64,000 nt of DNA from Clostridium ganghwense (GTDB lineage: Bacteria > Bacillota > Clostridia > Clostridiales > Clostridiaceae): assembly GCF_026735165.1 (NCBI RefSeq), contig NZ_JAPQES010000001.1:620001-684000 (forward strand). Reading direction: 5' to 3'. A program made the translations under genes and the position numbers. The notes under the pieces are model-generated. The model saw only the letters and a program-made list of their open reading frames with translations, was not told the origin of the DNA and searched no databases. How positions within the stretch are numbered: position 1 is the stretch's first letter; each line of letters begins with the position of its first letter. Positions 36,725 through 44,944 of this stretch are shown here, piece after piece.

Positions 36725-36762
36725 TAAATAAAGAGTATCTTCATTTTTGAGGATACTCTTTC
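36725..36762 (-). terminator. Intrinsic terminator after the FIST-GGDEF-EAL gene
   Basis: A perfect stem of about 12 bp (AAAGAGTATCCTC paired with AAGATACTCTTT, loop AAAAATG) is followed by ATTTAATTT on the minus strand. Confidence 0.75.
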
Positions 36763-36873
36763 TACTTACTATAATATTACTAAATTTTTAATCATTCAAC
36801 CAAATAATGGATAAGGTTTAAAATTTAATTTTTTATTCATATCTTAAATATCGTATAGGATACTTAGTAAACT

Positions 36874-39366
36874 TTATTTTATATATTGCTTAGGTTCAGA
36901 AAAATAATATCCTTGTGAAAAATCTATACCCATATCATTTATTTTTTTGTATATATCTTTATCTGAAACAAATTCAGCCACTGTATTTATACCTAATTTT
37001 CGTGCAAAATTAACAATAGTTTCTGCTACTACTTCTGCTGATTTATCTTTATTTACATTCTTTATTATAGAACCATCTATTTTTATATAATCCACATTTA
37101 GCTTCAAAAGATAACTAAAGTTTGAATAACCTGTACCGAAATCATCTATAGCCACTTTAGCACCGTAGCTTTTCACTTCATTTATAAACTCCATAACTTC
37201 ATGAAAGTTCTCAATACCTTCTGATTCTACAATTTCAAATATAATCTGGCTCGCTATTCGTGAAGTGCTTAATTTTTCAATGATAAACCCTCTTGTTTGC
37301 ATATCTAATATATCTTCTACTGATAAATTAATTGAAAATTCATAGTGAGTATTCTTAAATACTTTAAAGGTCTTGGATATCATTATTCTAGTAAGTTCAT
37401 TATAAATTAGAGCTTTTTTAGCAATATCAAGAAAGTAATATGGAGATATAACTTGTCCGTCCTCATCTATCATACGAATTAATGATTCAAATTTTTCTAT
37501 TCTCCCAGTAGTATTATTGAATATAGGCTGGAAATAAGGTACTATTCTATCATTCTCCACAGCATCACTTATTTTTTTTGTCCATATTAGATTATTTTCA
37601 TAAGACTTTAAAATGTTTAAATTATCATCATATACTTGGAAGTTCTTTTGATGTTTTTGTGCATAATTAAGTGCCATATCTGCTTTTTCAATAAGTTGAG
37701 TATCCTCTATAGCTATGCCTATAATTACATTTATAAAGAATTTGTGTTGCCTATAAAAGAAACACTGTTGTTTTATATTTTTTTGAAGCTTTAGCATAGC
37801 TTCTATAAACCTTATATCTTTTATCTTGTCACTACTTGCTAGAGCATAAGCATTAGAATTTATCCTATATGCCTTAAATCCATTTTCCTTAGCAAAATAT
37901 TCTATTACTTTTGCTAATTGAATAAGTATAACATCTCCTACTCTATTTCCATAAAAATCATTCAACTCTGTGAAAGAATTCACATCAATTAATGCTAGCT
38001 TTGTATAATTATTTTTAAAAATATCTATGGCTAATCTATTTCTATTAGGTAACTTTGTTAATTGATCAGTATAGTATTGTTCTTTCAGTTCTCTTGTATT
38101 TTCTTCCACTTTTTCTTCTAATGTCTTATTAAGTTCATTAAGTTCGTCTCCTGTTACTTTGATTAAATTGTATAAAGCAAAATTTTCACCAGATTCATAT
38201 CGTTTAAATAGTTTATCAAAACTTTTATCTATTCCAATACGTGAATTTTTCTCCTCAGAAAGTCCTAATAATGTCATTGTTTCAGTACAGAAAACATTCG
38301 AATTACCTAAATAATGAAATTCACCAAAAGTAAAAAATCCACTTACAGATATATCCTTACTTAAAGCATTCATCTCCATATCAACGTATGATTTCAAAAA
38401 TAACTTTCTTGCAATACACGAATATATAAATACTGTTTCTATTGGTTTAGTTTCAATATTTTCAAATATTTTTTTAGATGATTTTAGAATATAATTAAAA
38501 TTACCATATCCCAACCTTATTTTTTCACCTTTTTTTATACTAGCAATAACATTAATGCCATCATTTTCACTTAAACCTTTTATAGGTCTTGAAACATACT
38601 TACCATTTCTTTTAACCATTATTGGAAATTGTATACCTACCTCTGATATTTTATTTATATTTTCACTCCCAATATATTTTTCATAGAATTCTCTAGCAGG
38701 AATATCATCGATAGTTTCAATAATATTTTCCTTTATATTTTCCTTTATCTTTGTTATTGTATGTTCCTTACCTATTGGTATCCAATTGAAATTATTGTCC
38801 ACATGCACATATAATTCTTTTCCACTTAAGGATGCTCCAACTGCACCATCTTTTAATATTTCACTTTCATTAAACACATAAGCTTCTGATTTATTTTCAA
38901 TATTTCCTCCAAGACCTCCTGCAACAATAATATCTTTTGATACAGAATTTATACCTTCCAAAAATTTCTCACCGTCAAGGCTATTTCCATCTCCAAAAAT
39001 AATTAAAACTTTTGTGTTTTCCTTTACAAGCTTTTGAGCTAAAGTCTTTCCACACTGAAAGTCTGATAACTTATCTTTACTTATAGCATAAGTGTTTATC
39101 TCTGTACTATTAAAAACAGTTATAGAAACTATACAGCTGTCAATTATACTATTTCCGTTGAAAATCTCTGCTGGAGAAGTCACTCCTATAATTTTTGCCT
39201 GTGGAAGAATATTTAGTATATCATTTTTTATTTTATAAATGTATTCCTTATTAATTACTCCACAAAAAACCTGAATAAGAATATTATCATGATCTTTTAT
39301 ATTATTTTCTAAAACATAATTGCTTAAGGTATGGAAATCTTTATAAACAGCATTATATGTTTTCAT
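36874..39366 (-). CDS. FIST-GGDEF-EAL protein, probable c-di-GMP phosphodiesterase
   Basis: The 830-residue cytosolic signalling protein has FIST N (about 25-220) and FIST C (about 225-370) sensor domains, which bind small ligands such as amino acids. A coiled-coil linker (about 385-405), a GGDEF-type domain (about 415-560) and an EAL domain (about 575-825) follow. The cyclase signature is lost: the GGDEF position reads NSNAY, so it cannot make c-di-GMP. The EAL domain looks active: ESLIR for EAL, the Asn in FSINLSVED, Glu in FEIVES, DDFGTGYSNFSYL, Lys in YIKIDGS and Glu in VAEFVS. It likely hydrolyses c-di-GMP on FIST sensing and could feed the two c-di-GMP riboswitches 12-18 kb away. Confidence 0.88.
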   Translation of the reverse strand: MKTYNAVYKDFHTLSNYVLENNIKDHDNILIQVFCGVINKEYIYKIKNDILNILPQAKIIGVTSPAEIFNGNSIIDSCIVSITVFNSTEINTYAISKDKLSDFQCGKTLAQKLVKENTKVLIIFGDGNSLDGEKFLEGINSVSKDIIVAGGLGGNIENKSEAYVFNESEILKDGAVGASLSGKELYVHVDNNFNWIPIGKEHTITKIKENIKENIIETIDDIPAREFYEKYIGSENINKISEVGIQFPIMVKRNGKYVSRPIKGLSENDGINVIASIKKGEKIRLGYGNFNYILKSSKKIFENIETKPIETVFIYSCIARKLFLKSYVDMEMNALSKDISVSGFFTFGEFHYLGNSNVFCTETMTLLGLSEEKNSRIGIDKSFDKLFKRYESGENFALYNLIKVTGDELNELNKTLEEKVEENTRELKEQYYTDQLTKLPNRNRLAIDIFKNNYTKLALIDVNSFTELNDFYGNRVGDVILIQLAKVIEYFAKENGFKAYRINSNAYALASSDKIKDIRFIEAMLKLQKNIKQQCFFYRQHKFFINVIIGIAIEDTQLIEKADMALNYAQKHQKNFQVYDDNLNILKSYENNLIWTKKISDAVENDRIVPYFQPIFNNTTGRIEKFESLIRMIDEDGQVISPYYFLDIAKKALIYNELTRIMISKTFKVFKNTHYEFSINLSVEDILDMQTRGFIIEKLSTSRIASQIIFEIVESEGIENFHEVMEFINEVKSYGAKVAIDDFGTGYSNFSYLLKLNVDYIKIDGSIIKNVNKDKSAEVVAETIVNFARKLGINTVAEFVSDKDIYKKINDMGIDFSQGYYFSEPKQYIK

Positions 39367-39458
39367 AAAACACCTCCATTTCCATATAATTGTAATATTT
39401 AGTATACTTTTATATGCTAACTAATTCAATATAATTTTGTTAAAATAGTGTAAAAACT

Positions 39459-39500
39459 ATTAAAAAGCACCCTTTTACTATTAAAAGAGTGCTTTTAAAT
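39459..39500 (-). terminator. Intrinsic terminator after queT
   Basis: The arms AAAAGCACTCTTTTA and TAAAAGGGTGCTTTT form a stem with one mismatch or wobble around a 5-nt loop, followed by TAATAGTTTTT on the minus strand. Confidence 0.8.
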
Positions 39501-39509
39501 TAATTTCTT

Positions 39510-40007
39510 TTATTGATTTGTTTTATTAATTTTTAAAGTATTAACAATATTTTTATTATTTAATATTCCGTACTTAAATAATGGATACCCTATAAGAGTT
39601 ACTACTACAAATTCTCCTATCGCTACCTGTAATGTAGATAACCAAAATGGTAAACCTAAAACATAATATAATTCTGCTCCTACAAAAACACTATTTATTG
39701 TAGGCCATAGAGAGGCTATAAATAAATTTTTTGTTTTACTAATTAAATATACAGTAATAAGTGTTGCAAAGCTTCCTACAATTATATCTATAATTCCTAT
39801 GGTACTAGTTATATTTGAAATAGCACATCCTAAAACTAATCCTGGTATATATAAAGGATCTATAAATGCAAGCAATGTCATAACTTCTGCTATTCTAAAT
39901 TGAATTGGTCCATAACTCATAAAACCCAGTGTCATTGTGAGAACTGCATAAAGACCAGCTACTACAGCACTTTTAACTAAAATTTCTGTTTTAATGTTTC
40001 TATTCAT
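39510..40007 (-). CDS. queT: QueT family S-component (queuosine precursor uptake)
   Basis: The 165-residue membrane protein has about five to six helices and the QueT-family pattern YGPIQFRIAEVMTLLAFIDP followed by GLVLGCAISN and AELYYVLGLPFW. It is the substrate-binding subunit of an ECF transporter, taking up preQ1, preQ0, queuine or a related queuosine precursor; the shared ECF energising genes are elsewhere. The ATG is directly next to the stop codon of the radical SAM gene, with its GGAGGAG ribosome binding site inside that gene, so translation is coupled. The preQ1-I-like riboswitch upstream of the pair supports the substrate. Confidence 0.85.
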   Translation of the reverse strand: MNRNIKTEILVKSAVVAGLYAVLTMTLGFMSYGPIQFRIAEVMTLLAFIDPLYIPGLVLGCAISNITSTIGIIDIIVGSFATLITVYLISKTKNLFIASLWPTINSVFVGAELYYVLGLPFWLSTLQVAIGEFVVVTLIGYPLFKYGILNNKNIVNTLKINKTNQ

Positions 40008-40709
40008 TTAAACTTCTCCTCCAACTCCAAAATCTGTATTATTCCATAAAATCTCTATATTTTCATTCTTATCTAACTCTGAATACTCATCTTTAAACCA
40101 TTTGATTAGTTTTTCATCTCTTTTTAAGGGAGTGGTGTTTTCTATATAAACATTTATACATCCTCTTTCAAAATACTTTGTTAAATAATGCATATCTTTT
40201 TTTATCATATCTTTTGTTTGACCTTTTATACCAACCATAAGACAGATAGATTTAAAAAATTCGGCTACTTCTTCTGGTCCTGAAAATTTAGCGCCTTTTT
40301 TTAAAACTTCATTTCTAAAATAATCATCAAAGGTTTCTATTCCACATTTGAATATTATAGGCACATTAAAAAGACCTCTCATTTCATCCAACCTATTCTT
40401 ATATATCCAATGGCTTTCAAAAAATAATTTTTGGATTCCTTTTTCTTCTACTATTTCCTTGATGTATTCTAAAGTCTCCTTTGGAAGTTCAAAACAACTT
40501 CCAGAATTTATAACTTCTAGAACCTTATACTTTCCAGTAACTTTACTTAAAATTTCTCTATTTAACTTAACCATTTTCTTTTCATCTAAACAATTATCTG
40601 AAATATAATCGCAAAAAGTGCATCTTCCCCATTTACAAGGAAAAGCTTTTAATAAAACTATTTCTCTTTGATTTTTTCCTTTAACTTCACTATATCTTTC
40701 AATATCCAT
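40008..40709 (-). CDS. Radical SAM protein, QueK-like (queuosine salvage)
   Basis: The 233-residue protein has a Cys motif CKWGRCTFC (CxxxxCxxC, about residues 26-34), a variant of the radical SAM cluster motif, followed by a partial TIM-barrel pattern (KVLEVINSGSCFELP, FFESHW, FKCGIETFD). It is translationally coupled to queT. In Clostridioides difficile a radical SAM protein called QueK works in queuine salvage next to QueT-type transporters and a hydrolase, and this gene fits that description by context and size. The queL-type hydrolase is not in the window. The role is inferred, not proven. The start follows GAAGGAGG. Confidence 0.65.
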   Translation of the reverse strand: MDIERYSEVKGKNQREIVLLKAFPCKWGRCTFCDYISDNCLDEKKMVKLNREILSKVTGKYKVLEVINSGSCFELPKETLEYIKEIVEEKGIQKLFFESHWIYKNRLDEMRGLFNVPIIFKCGIETFDDYFRNEVLKKGAKFSGPEEVAEFFKSICLMVGIKGQTKDMIKKDMHYLTKYFERGCINVYIENTTPLKRDEKLIKWFKDEYSELDKNENIEILWNNTDFGVGGEV

Positions 40710-40792
40710 CCATCATTCCTCCTTCATTTTTATTGATAAGTCTAAAGTAAAAAATTTCACAGATTTATAAATTGATTCTAAACGTAACAAAG

Positions 40793-40970
40793 GTATATAT
40801 TGCTATAAAGGCGCTTCACTTCACTAAGAAAGTCTAATTTATTTTCTTAGATACATGCTAAAAAACATAAACTCGCTATCGCTCAAACATATGTCTTTCT
40901 TTACGCATATATCACGAAAATAAATAAGACTTTCTAAAGTTTGTTCAAATGCCTTTTACGCAATATATAC
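40793..40970. repeat. 178-bp inverted-repeat element (MITE-like)
   Basis: The outermost 11 bp, GTATATATTGC, are perfectly inverted at the two ends (40793-40803 and 40960-40970). The inverted similarity continues inward for about 52 bp per arm with scattered mismatches, including AGAAAGTCT and ATTTATTTTC blocks. The middle of about 70 bp is unpaired. No ORF is inside, and no clear target-site duplication was seen. The element sits in the leader of the queuosine genes. Whether it is a degenerate miniature transposon or a structured RNA cannot be decided here. Confidence 0.55.
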
Positions 40971-40991
40971 TTTATTAGGATACTTAAGGTT

Positions 40992-41017
40992 GGAAATTAT
41001 AAAATTTTATAATTTCC
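40992..41017. repeat. 26-bp perfect palindrome
   Basis: GGAAATTATAAAA is followed at once by its exact reverse complement, with no loop. It lies between the inverted-repeat element and the riboswitch terminator. It could be a dimeric-regulator site or a cruciform. Confidence 0.6.
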
Positions 41018-41023
41018 TAGTAA

Positions 41024-41171
41024 ATAAAAAAACTGCCTTTAAAACCTAAGGCAGTCATATCAATCTACGCTCCATAAAAAAACTATACTAAAAATACAGT
41101 ATAGTTACTTTCAATATACTTTGATTGTTATGCCTTAGTTTTATTTACAGACAGGAGGCTTTCGAACTGTC
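41024..41171 (-). promoter_or_regulatory. Candidate preQ1-I riboswitch with antiterminator/terminator
   Basis: On the minus strand a 5-bp hairpin GACAG/CTGTC with a 12-nt loop (TTCGAAAGCCTC) is followed by an A-rich tail ending AAAACTAAGGC (41171-41131). The loop's GCCT can pair with the tail's AGGC to make the H-type pseudoknot of class I preQ1 aptamers. Downstream is a terminator, ACTGCCTT paired with AAGGCAGT (41055-41032), followed by TTTTTTTA. The tail's CTAAGGCA is an exact complement of TGCCTTAG in that terminator's 5' arm (41053-41046), giving a ready antiterminator. Ligand binding would free the terminator and switch the downstream queuosine genes off. Confidence 0.72.
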
Positions 41172-41285
41172 TTTTATATAATTTATTTTAAATTTAAAAC
41201 TTGCTTTCTAATTATATCACTTATACTCTTTATTTTAAAGAGAAAAGATAATCAAATACATTTTTGACATACTTATCACAAAATA

Positions 41286-41325
41286 AAAAAACACAGCCTT
41301 TAATTTTTAAAAGGCTGTATTTAAA
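41286..41325 (-). terminator. Intrinsic terminator after the bL25-like gene
   Basis: The minus strand shows a stem of about 8 bp (ACAGCCTT/AAGGCTGT) with further A/T pairing, followed by GTTTTTTTATT. Confidence 0.8.
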
Positions 41326-41331
41326 TATATT

Positions 41332-41622
41332 TTAAGCAACATCTTCTGATAATTCTTTTAAATCTACACTTATAACTTGATTCCCAGCTAAATGTCTCTG
41401 TACTCCTATTATACGCGCCTTAATCTTTTCACCATTAAGATTAATATATACTATACTGCGCTCTCCTTTTCTTGCTATGTATTTTTGAAATTCGTTTGCC
41501 ATAATGTAGAAAGGAATATTTCCTCTTTTTCCTCCATAAAGTATTCCAGGTAGCTTGCCAACTCTTCTTGCTTTTTTAGCCTTTTCTTTAACATCTCTTA
41601 CACTTGCTAATAATTCATTCAT
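41332..41622 (-). CDS. Ribosomal protein bL25-like (short form)
   Basis: The 96-residue protein matches the N-terminal 5S rRNA-binding domain of bL25/Ctc. It has RRVGKLPGILYGGKRGNIPFY in outline, then an EFQKYIARKGERSIVYI strand pair and HLAGNQVISVDL. It lacks the C-terminal domain of Ctc proteins of about 200 residues and equals the short E. coli form in length. Early residues are Lys/Arg-rich, fitting RNA binding. The ATG at 41622 has ribosome binding site AGGGGG. No ribosomal gene cluster is nearby. A stress-related paralogue rather than the main bL25 is possible. Confidence 0.7.
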   Translation of the reverse strand: MNELLASVRDVKEKAKKARRVGKLPGILYGGKRGNIPFYIMANEFQKYIARKGERSIVYINLNGEKIKARIIGVQRHLAGNQVISVDLKELSEDVA

Positions 41623-41726
41623 AACCAAACCCCCTTAACTTTAATTAATCACAAACCTTATATTACAATAATAAGTAATATTTACCATATAGTCAAGAAT
41701 TTTCTTAATATTACGAAAGTTTAAAT

Positions 41727-41758
41727 ATAAAATAGCAAGCTAAAGCTTACTATTTTAT
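41727..41758 (-). terminator. Probable terminator after the patatin gene
   Basis: AAAATAGTAAGCT and AGCTTGCTATTTT form a stem with one mismatch around TT; the T run is short. Confidence 0.6.
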
Positions 41759-41770
41759 TTCTTCACATCC

Positions 41771-42613
41771 CTAACCAATCCACTCTTTCATTCTAGTATA
41801 TAACTGTTTGGCATCTCTATATCCCATATCATATAACGCTCTTAATTTTTCAGGATTTTTTTCTAATCTATCCACGTTTAAAGATTCGCTAGGTCTAATA
41901 ACAAATATCTTTTTTTCTTCTTCTAATTTTTCAATATAGTCTAAAGTATCATTATAAATTTTAAAACGATTAAAAATTGTATCCACTAAATTTGGATACT
42001 GACTATAGGTTCTTTTTATGAACATTTTAAATTTATGAGGCTTTTTTCTATATTCCTTATTTCTAGTTAAAACTACTATGTTTCTTTTCATTCCATCTTC
42101 TATTGCTTTTTTTACAGGTATAGAGTCCGAAACCCCACCATCTAATAATTTTTTGTTCTCAAGTTCAACTATAGGTGCTAATAAAGGAATACTGCTAGAG
42201 GCTCTTATAACCTTTAATATGTCTTTACATTTATTCTTATCAAAATACAAAGGTCTTCCTGTTTCACAATCAGTTGTACCAATAATAAATCTCTGGTGTG
42301 ATTTATTAAATGCTTCAAAATCAAAAGGATCTAATTTATTTGGTATTTCATTAAATAAAAACTCCATACCAAAAACACTTCTCTCTATTATTAAATTTCT
42401 ATAGCTTAGATATTTAGGATTATTTATGTAATCAATATTTATTCTTTTATTTCTTCCTTTTTGTCTGGAAATATAAGATGCTGCATTACAAGCTCCAGCT
42501 GATACCCCAATTACATAGGGAAAATATAAGTTTTTTTCCATAAAAAAGTCCAATATACCAGCAGTATAAAGACCTCTCATTCCTCCACCTTCTAATACAA
42601 GTCCTACATTCAT
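41771..42613 (-). CDS. Patatin-like phospholipase
   Basis: The 280-residue protein has the patatin fold motifs: oxyanion loop GGGMRG (residues 9-14), nucleophile elbow GVSAG (Ser about 39), and the catalytic Asp in DGGVSDSIPV (about 157). It resembles the bacterial YjjU-like branch and should hydrolyse acyl esters of phospholipids. No signal peptide is present, so it acts in the cytosol or at the inner membrane face. It stands alone; start ATG at 42613 with AAGGAAGGG. Confidence 0.88.
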   Translation of the reverse strand: MNVGLVLEGGGMRGLYTAGILDFFMEKNLYFPYVIGVSAGACNAASYISRQKGRNKRINIDYINNPKYLSYRNLIIERSVFGMEFLFNEIPNKLDPFDFEAFNKSHQRFIIGTTDCETGRPLYFDKNKCKDILKVIRASSSIPLLAPIVELENKKLLDGGVSDSIPVKKAIEDGMKRNIVVLTRNKEYRKKPHKFKMFIKRTYSQYPNLVDTIFNRFKIYNDTLDYIEKLEEEKKIFVIRPSESLNVDRLEKNPEKLRALYDMGYRDAKQLYTRMKEWIG

Positions 42614-42699
42614 ATACTTTACCCTTCCTTAAATTATTATATATATAATTATAACTATTCAATGGAATAATTTTCAACTTTAACTTTTACGAAAAATAA

Positions 42700-42731
42700 A
42701 GTACATTTATGAAAACACATAAATGCACTCC
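42700..42731 (-). terminator. Intrinsic terminator after the YKD-rich gene
   Basis: GTGCATTTATG and CATAAATGTAC form a stem of about 10-11 bp with one wobble, followed by TTTATTTTTCG on the minus strand. Confidence 0.75.
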
Positions 42732-42736
42732 ATTTT

Positions 42737-43120
42737 TTAATAATAATAATATCTAAGAGTAAGTCTTACAATCCTTCTACATAATCTTCTTGCTACTGGA
42801 TATGGCATACCATATCTTACCATAGTTCTAATAATTCCAGGATTATATCTCTCTATCATTCTACATATTCTTTGGATATCTCTGTAATCATATTTAGGAT
42901 AATCTTTATCGTAATAATCTTTATCTTTATAGTCATTATCATAATAATCTTTGTCTTTATATTTTTTATCTTTTTCTCTAACCTTTGTTTCTTCTTCCTC
43001 ACTACTCCTAGTCATAAATGATAAATCTTCTACAATAGGTTCTATCATCCTTGGCGTATACATGTAATTTGGTATTTCAAAAGGTATCATTTCATAATTT
43101 TCTTCCATATTGTTATACAA
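42737..43120 (-). CDS. Unrecognised YKD-rich small protein, possible spore coat component
   Basis: This protein of about 127 residues is not recognised. It has a Met/Tyr/Pro-rich N-terminus, a low-complexity middle built from DKDYYDKDY-like steps (about 60-85), and a basic C-terminal helix region (RRLCRRIVRLTLRYYYY). There is no signal peptide. Tyr-rich, strongly charged proteins of this size are common among spore coat proteins, which is the best guess. The start is uncertain. An ATG at 43135 is followed by GGAGG, which looks like the true ribosome binding site for a TTG at 43120 or an ATG at 43108. Confidence 0.5.
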   Translation of the reverse strand: MYNNMEENYEMIPFEIPNYMYTPRMIEPIVEDLSFMTRSSEEEETKVREKDKKYKDKDYYDNDYKDKDYYDKDYPKYDYRDIQRICRMIERYNPGIIRTMVRYGMPYPVARRLCRRIVRLTLRYYYY

Positions 43121-43277
43121 TTCATATACCTCCATATTTTTACTGATACATTAATACAATATGATTTTATTTAAATTTTGATACTGTTTTTTACTCTGTA
43201 TTCTGAATTTCTTGTAATAAAAAGTAAATTTCATTAATATACTTATACTTTCAATACTTTAATATATGTTAACTACT

Positions 43278-43320
43278 AATAAAAAAGTATCTCATATAAA
43301 ACACATGAGATACTTTTTTA
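43278..43320 (-). terminator. Intrinsic terminator after the GH65 fragment
   Basis: AAAAAAGTATCTCATGTG and its near-complement AAACACATGAGATACTTT-type arms form a stem of about 15 bp around a short loop, with A/T runs on both sides. Confidence 0.85.
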
Positions 43321-43321
43321 T

Positions 43322-44368
43322 TTATTTCATTAATGCAGCATACGCTTTTCCATTAGATTGTAATAAACTAAACTCATTAAATCTTATTGCTTGGTTAAGT
43401 AATTCCTCTTCTTTTACTTTTATATCATTTTTATTCCAAAATTCCTGTAAAAATTCTTTTTGTAATTCTTCTATTTTTTCAAATCCATCTCTCTTAGCTT
43501 TCTGTAAAGCATTCTCCGTCTTTATATATAATTTTTCCTTTGAATACTCCTTTGAAGTAAAATATGTTATGTATTTATTAAGTTCTATTCTTTTATTTAC
43601 TTTTCCATCTATTGTATATATAACTTCCACTTTTCCTTTATCTTCTCTAGTTTCCATTTTAAAATCACTTTTGCCTAGAAGTTGATTTTCCATACCACAA
43701 ACTAATACAAACTTTGTATTAGTTGTTTGTGAAGTTATTGCTCCAAAACTTTCTCTTATTTGACTTTTTAATACTTTTAAGTTTTTTTCCTCTAAAGCTG
43801 AATCTGCTCTTTGCATACCTTGTCCCTCTAAAGCAGATACAATTCTAACTTTCCCAGAGAAATTAAGAGGAATTACCTCATAAGAAATAGCAGCCAAATG
43901 TTTATTACTAAAAGAAATCATCCTTTTAATATTCACTTCTACTCTTTTTCCTTTTGGTGATTGCCAAATTAAATGCCTATGTAAAATTCCTTCCTTAAAG
44001 TCAAGAATTCTATTATATTCCATTAAAATACCATTTAACATATTCAACTCTTCATCTTCAATATATAATCTTATAATTTTTGCATTAGTTACATTAAGCA
44101 TAGTTTCATTATTTCTTTCATAAGCACAAGCTTCTTCTTCATTTAAAATGGGCTTTAACTCATAAAATCCGTTAATATAAGTACCATTTAAAGAATTTAT
44201 TGCTTTATCATAATCCCCTTCTTCAAAGCTTCCTTTCATTCCTATATAACCATTTCCAACATAAAATATAGTTTCATCTAGTAACTTATCTTTAAGATTG
44301 AACTCTTTTTCAATAATTCTCCACTTATCTAATATAATATTATTGGTTCCTAACTTTTTCTTTACCAT
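43322..44368 (-). pseudogene. Truncated glycoside hydrolase family 65 phosphorylase (N-terminal half)
   Basis: The 348-residue reading frame matches the N-terminal beta-sandwich and linker of GH65 disaccharide phosphorylases (maltose/kojibiose/trehalose type). It has ETIFYVGNGYIGMKGSFEEG near the start and a LNQAIRFNEFSLLQS segment at the very end, where the (alpha/alpha)6 catalytic barrel should begin. Full-length members have about 750 residues, with the catalytic Glu in the missing half. The frame ends AYAALMK, directly before a terminator, so the 3' half appears to have been deleted. It is probably inactive. Start at 44368 because the upstream ATG is only one base from the GGGGG site. Confidence 0.75.
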
Positions 44369-44374
44369 AGACAT

Positions 44375-44944
44375 TCCCCCTTTTTATATTATCTTGTAAT
44401 CGTTTGCTGCAAAATACTCGTAATATAAAACTATATATAATTCCATTTTATTTTCCTTTATTTACCATGAATTATATACTATTTACATGAGCTTTTCAAA
44501 TTTTAATTAAATGAATATCTCCCACACAGCATCCTCTTAATTATTAAAAATAAAAGGATTTTTATCCTAATAAATAGAATATTAATATAAGTGATAGTTA
44601 TGTGGAATGAAGTTAAAATTGTTTTGTCGTTTTTTGTCGAACGCTTTTTTCTTTTATTTACCCACTTCAGGAAGTTTTTTGTAAAATTTGCCTGTGCACT
44701 TTTCATCGAAAAGTCTTATATTTTTCAAAAAATTTAGTATAATTAATTTTATGTAAGTATTTGTTTTGAAAACATATATTAGAATATTTGAAATAACTCT
44801 AACACTCATATCACATTTATAATTTTCCGAATCTTTCATAACTTCGGAGTTATTTTAATATTTTATATGTTTTACCAATATTTTTTTATTTTATTAAGTT
44901 AATTTTTATCAAAATTTATTTTTACTTAAGGAGGTTTAAGATTA
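44375..44944. other. Intergenic region upstream of hydCBA
   Basis: 570 bp are without a convincing gene; small minus-strand frames here lack ribosome binding sites and are rejected. The region contains two Spo0A-box-like motifs 10 bp apart (TGTCGTT at 44625 and TGTCGAA at 44635). A perfect 6-bp hairpin with loop TCGG lies at 44838-44853, followed by TTTTAATATTTT. The hydC promoter is probably in the last 100 bp but is not obvious. Confidence 0.5.

Noticed and set aside
40741-40980. CRISPR array or insertion sequence in the queuosine leader
   Set aside because: There is one inverted repeat, no regularly spaced direct repeats and no transposase frame.
44503-44839. Two short minus-strand frames (67 and 61 residues) upstream of hydC
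   Set aside because: No ribosome binding sites, no recognisable domains, mutual overlap and composition like intergenic DNA.
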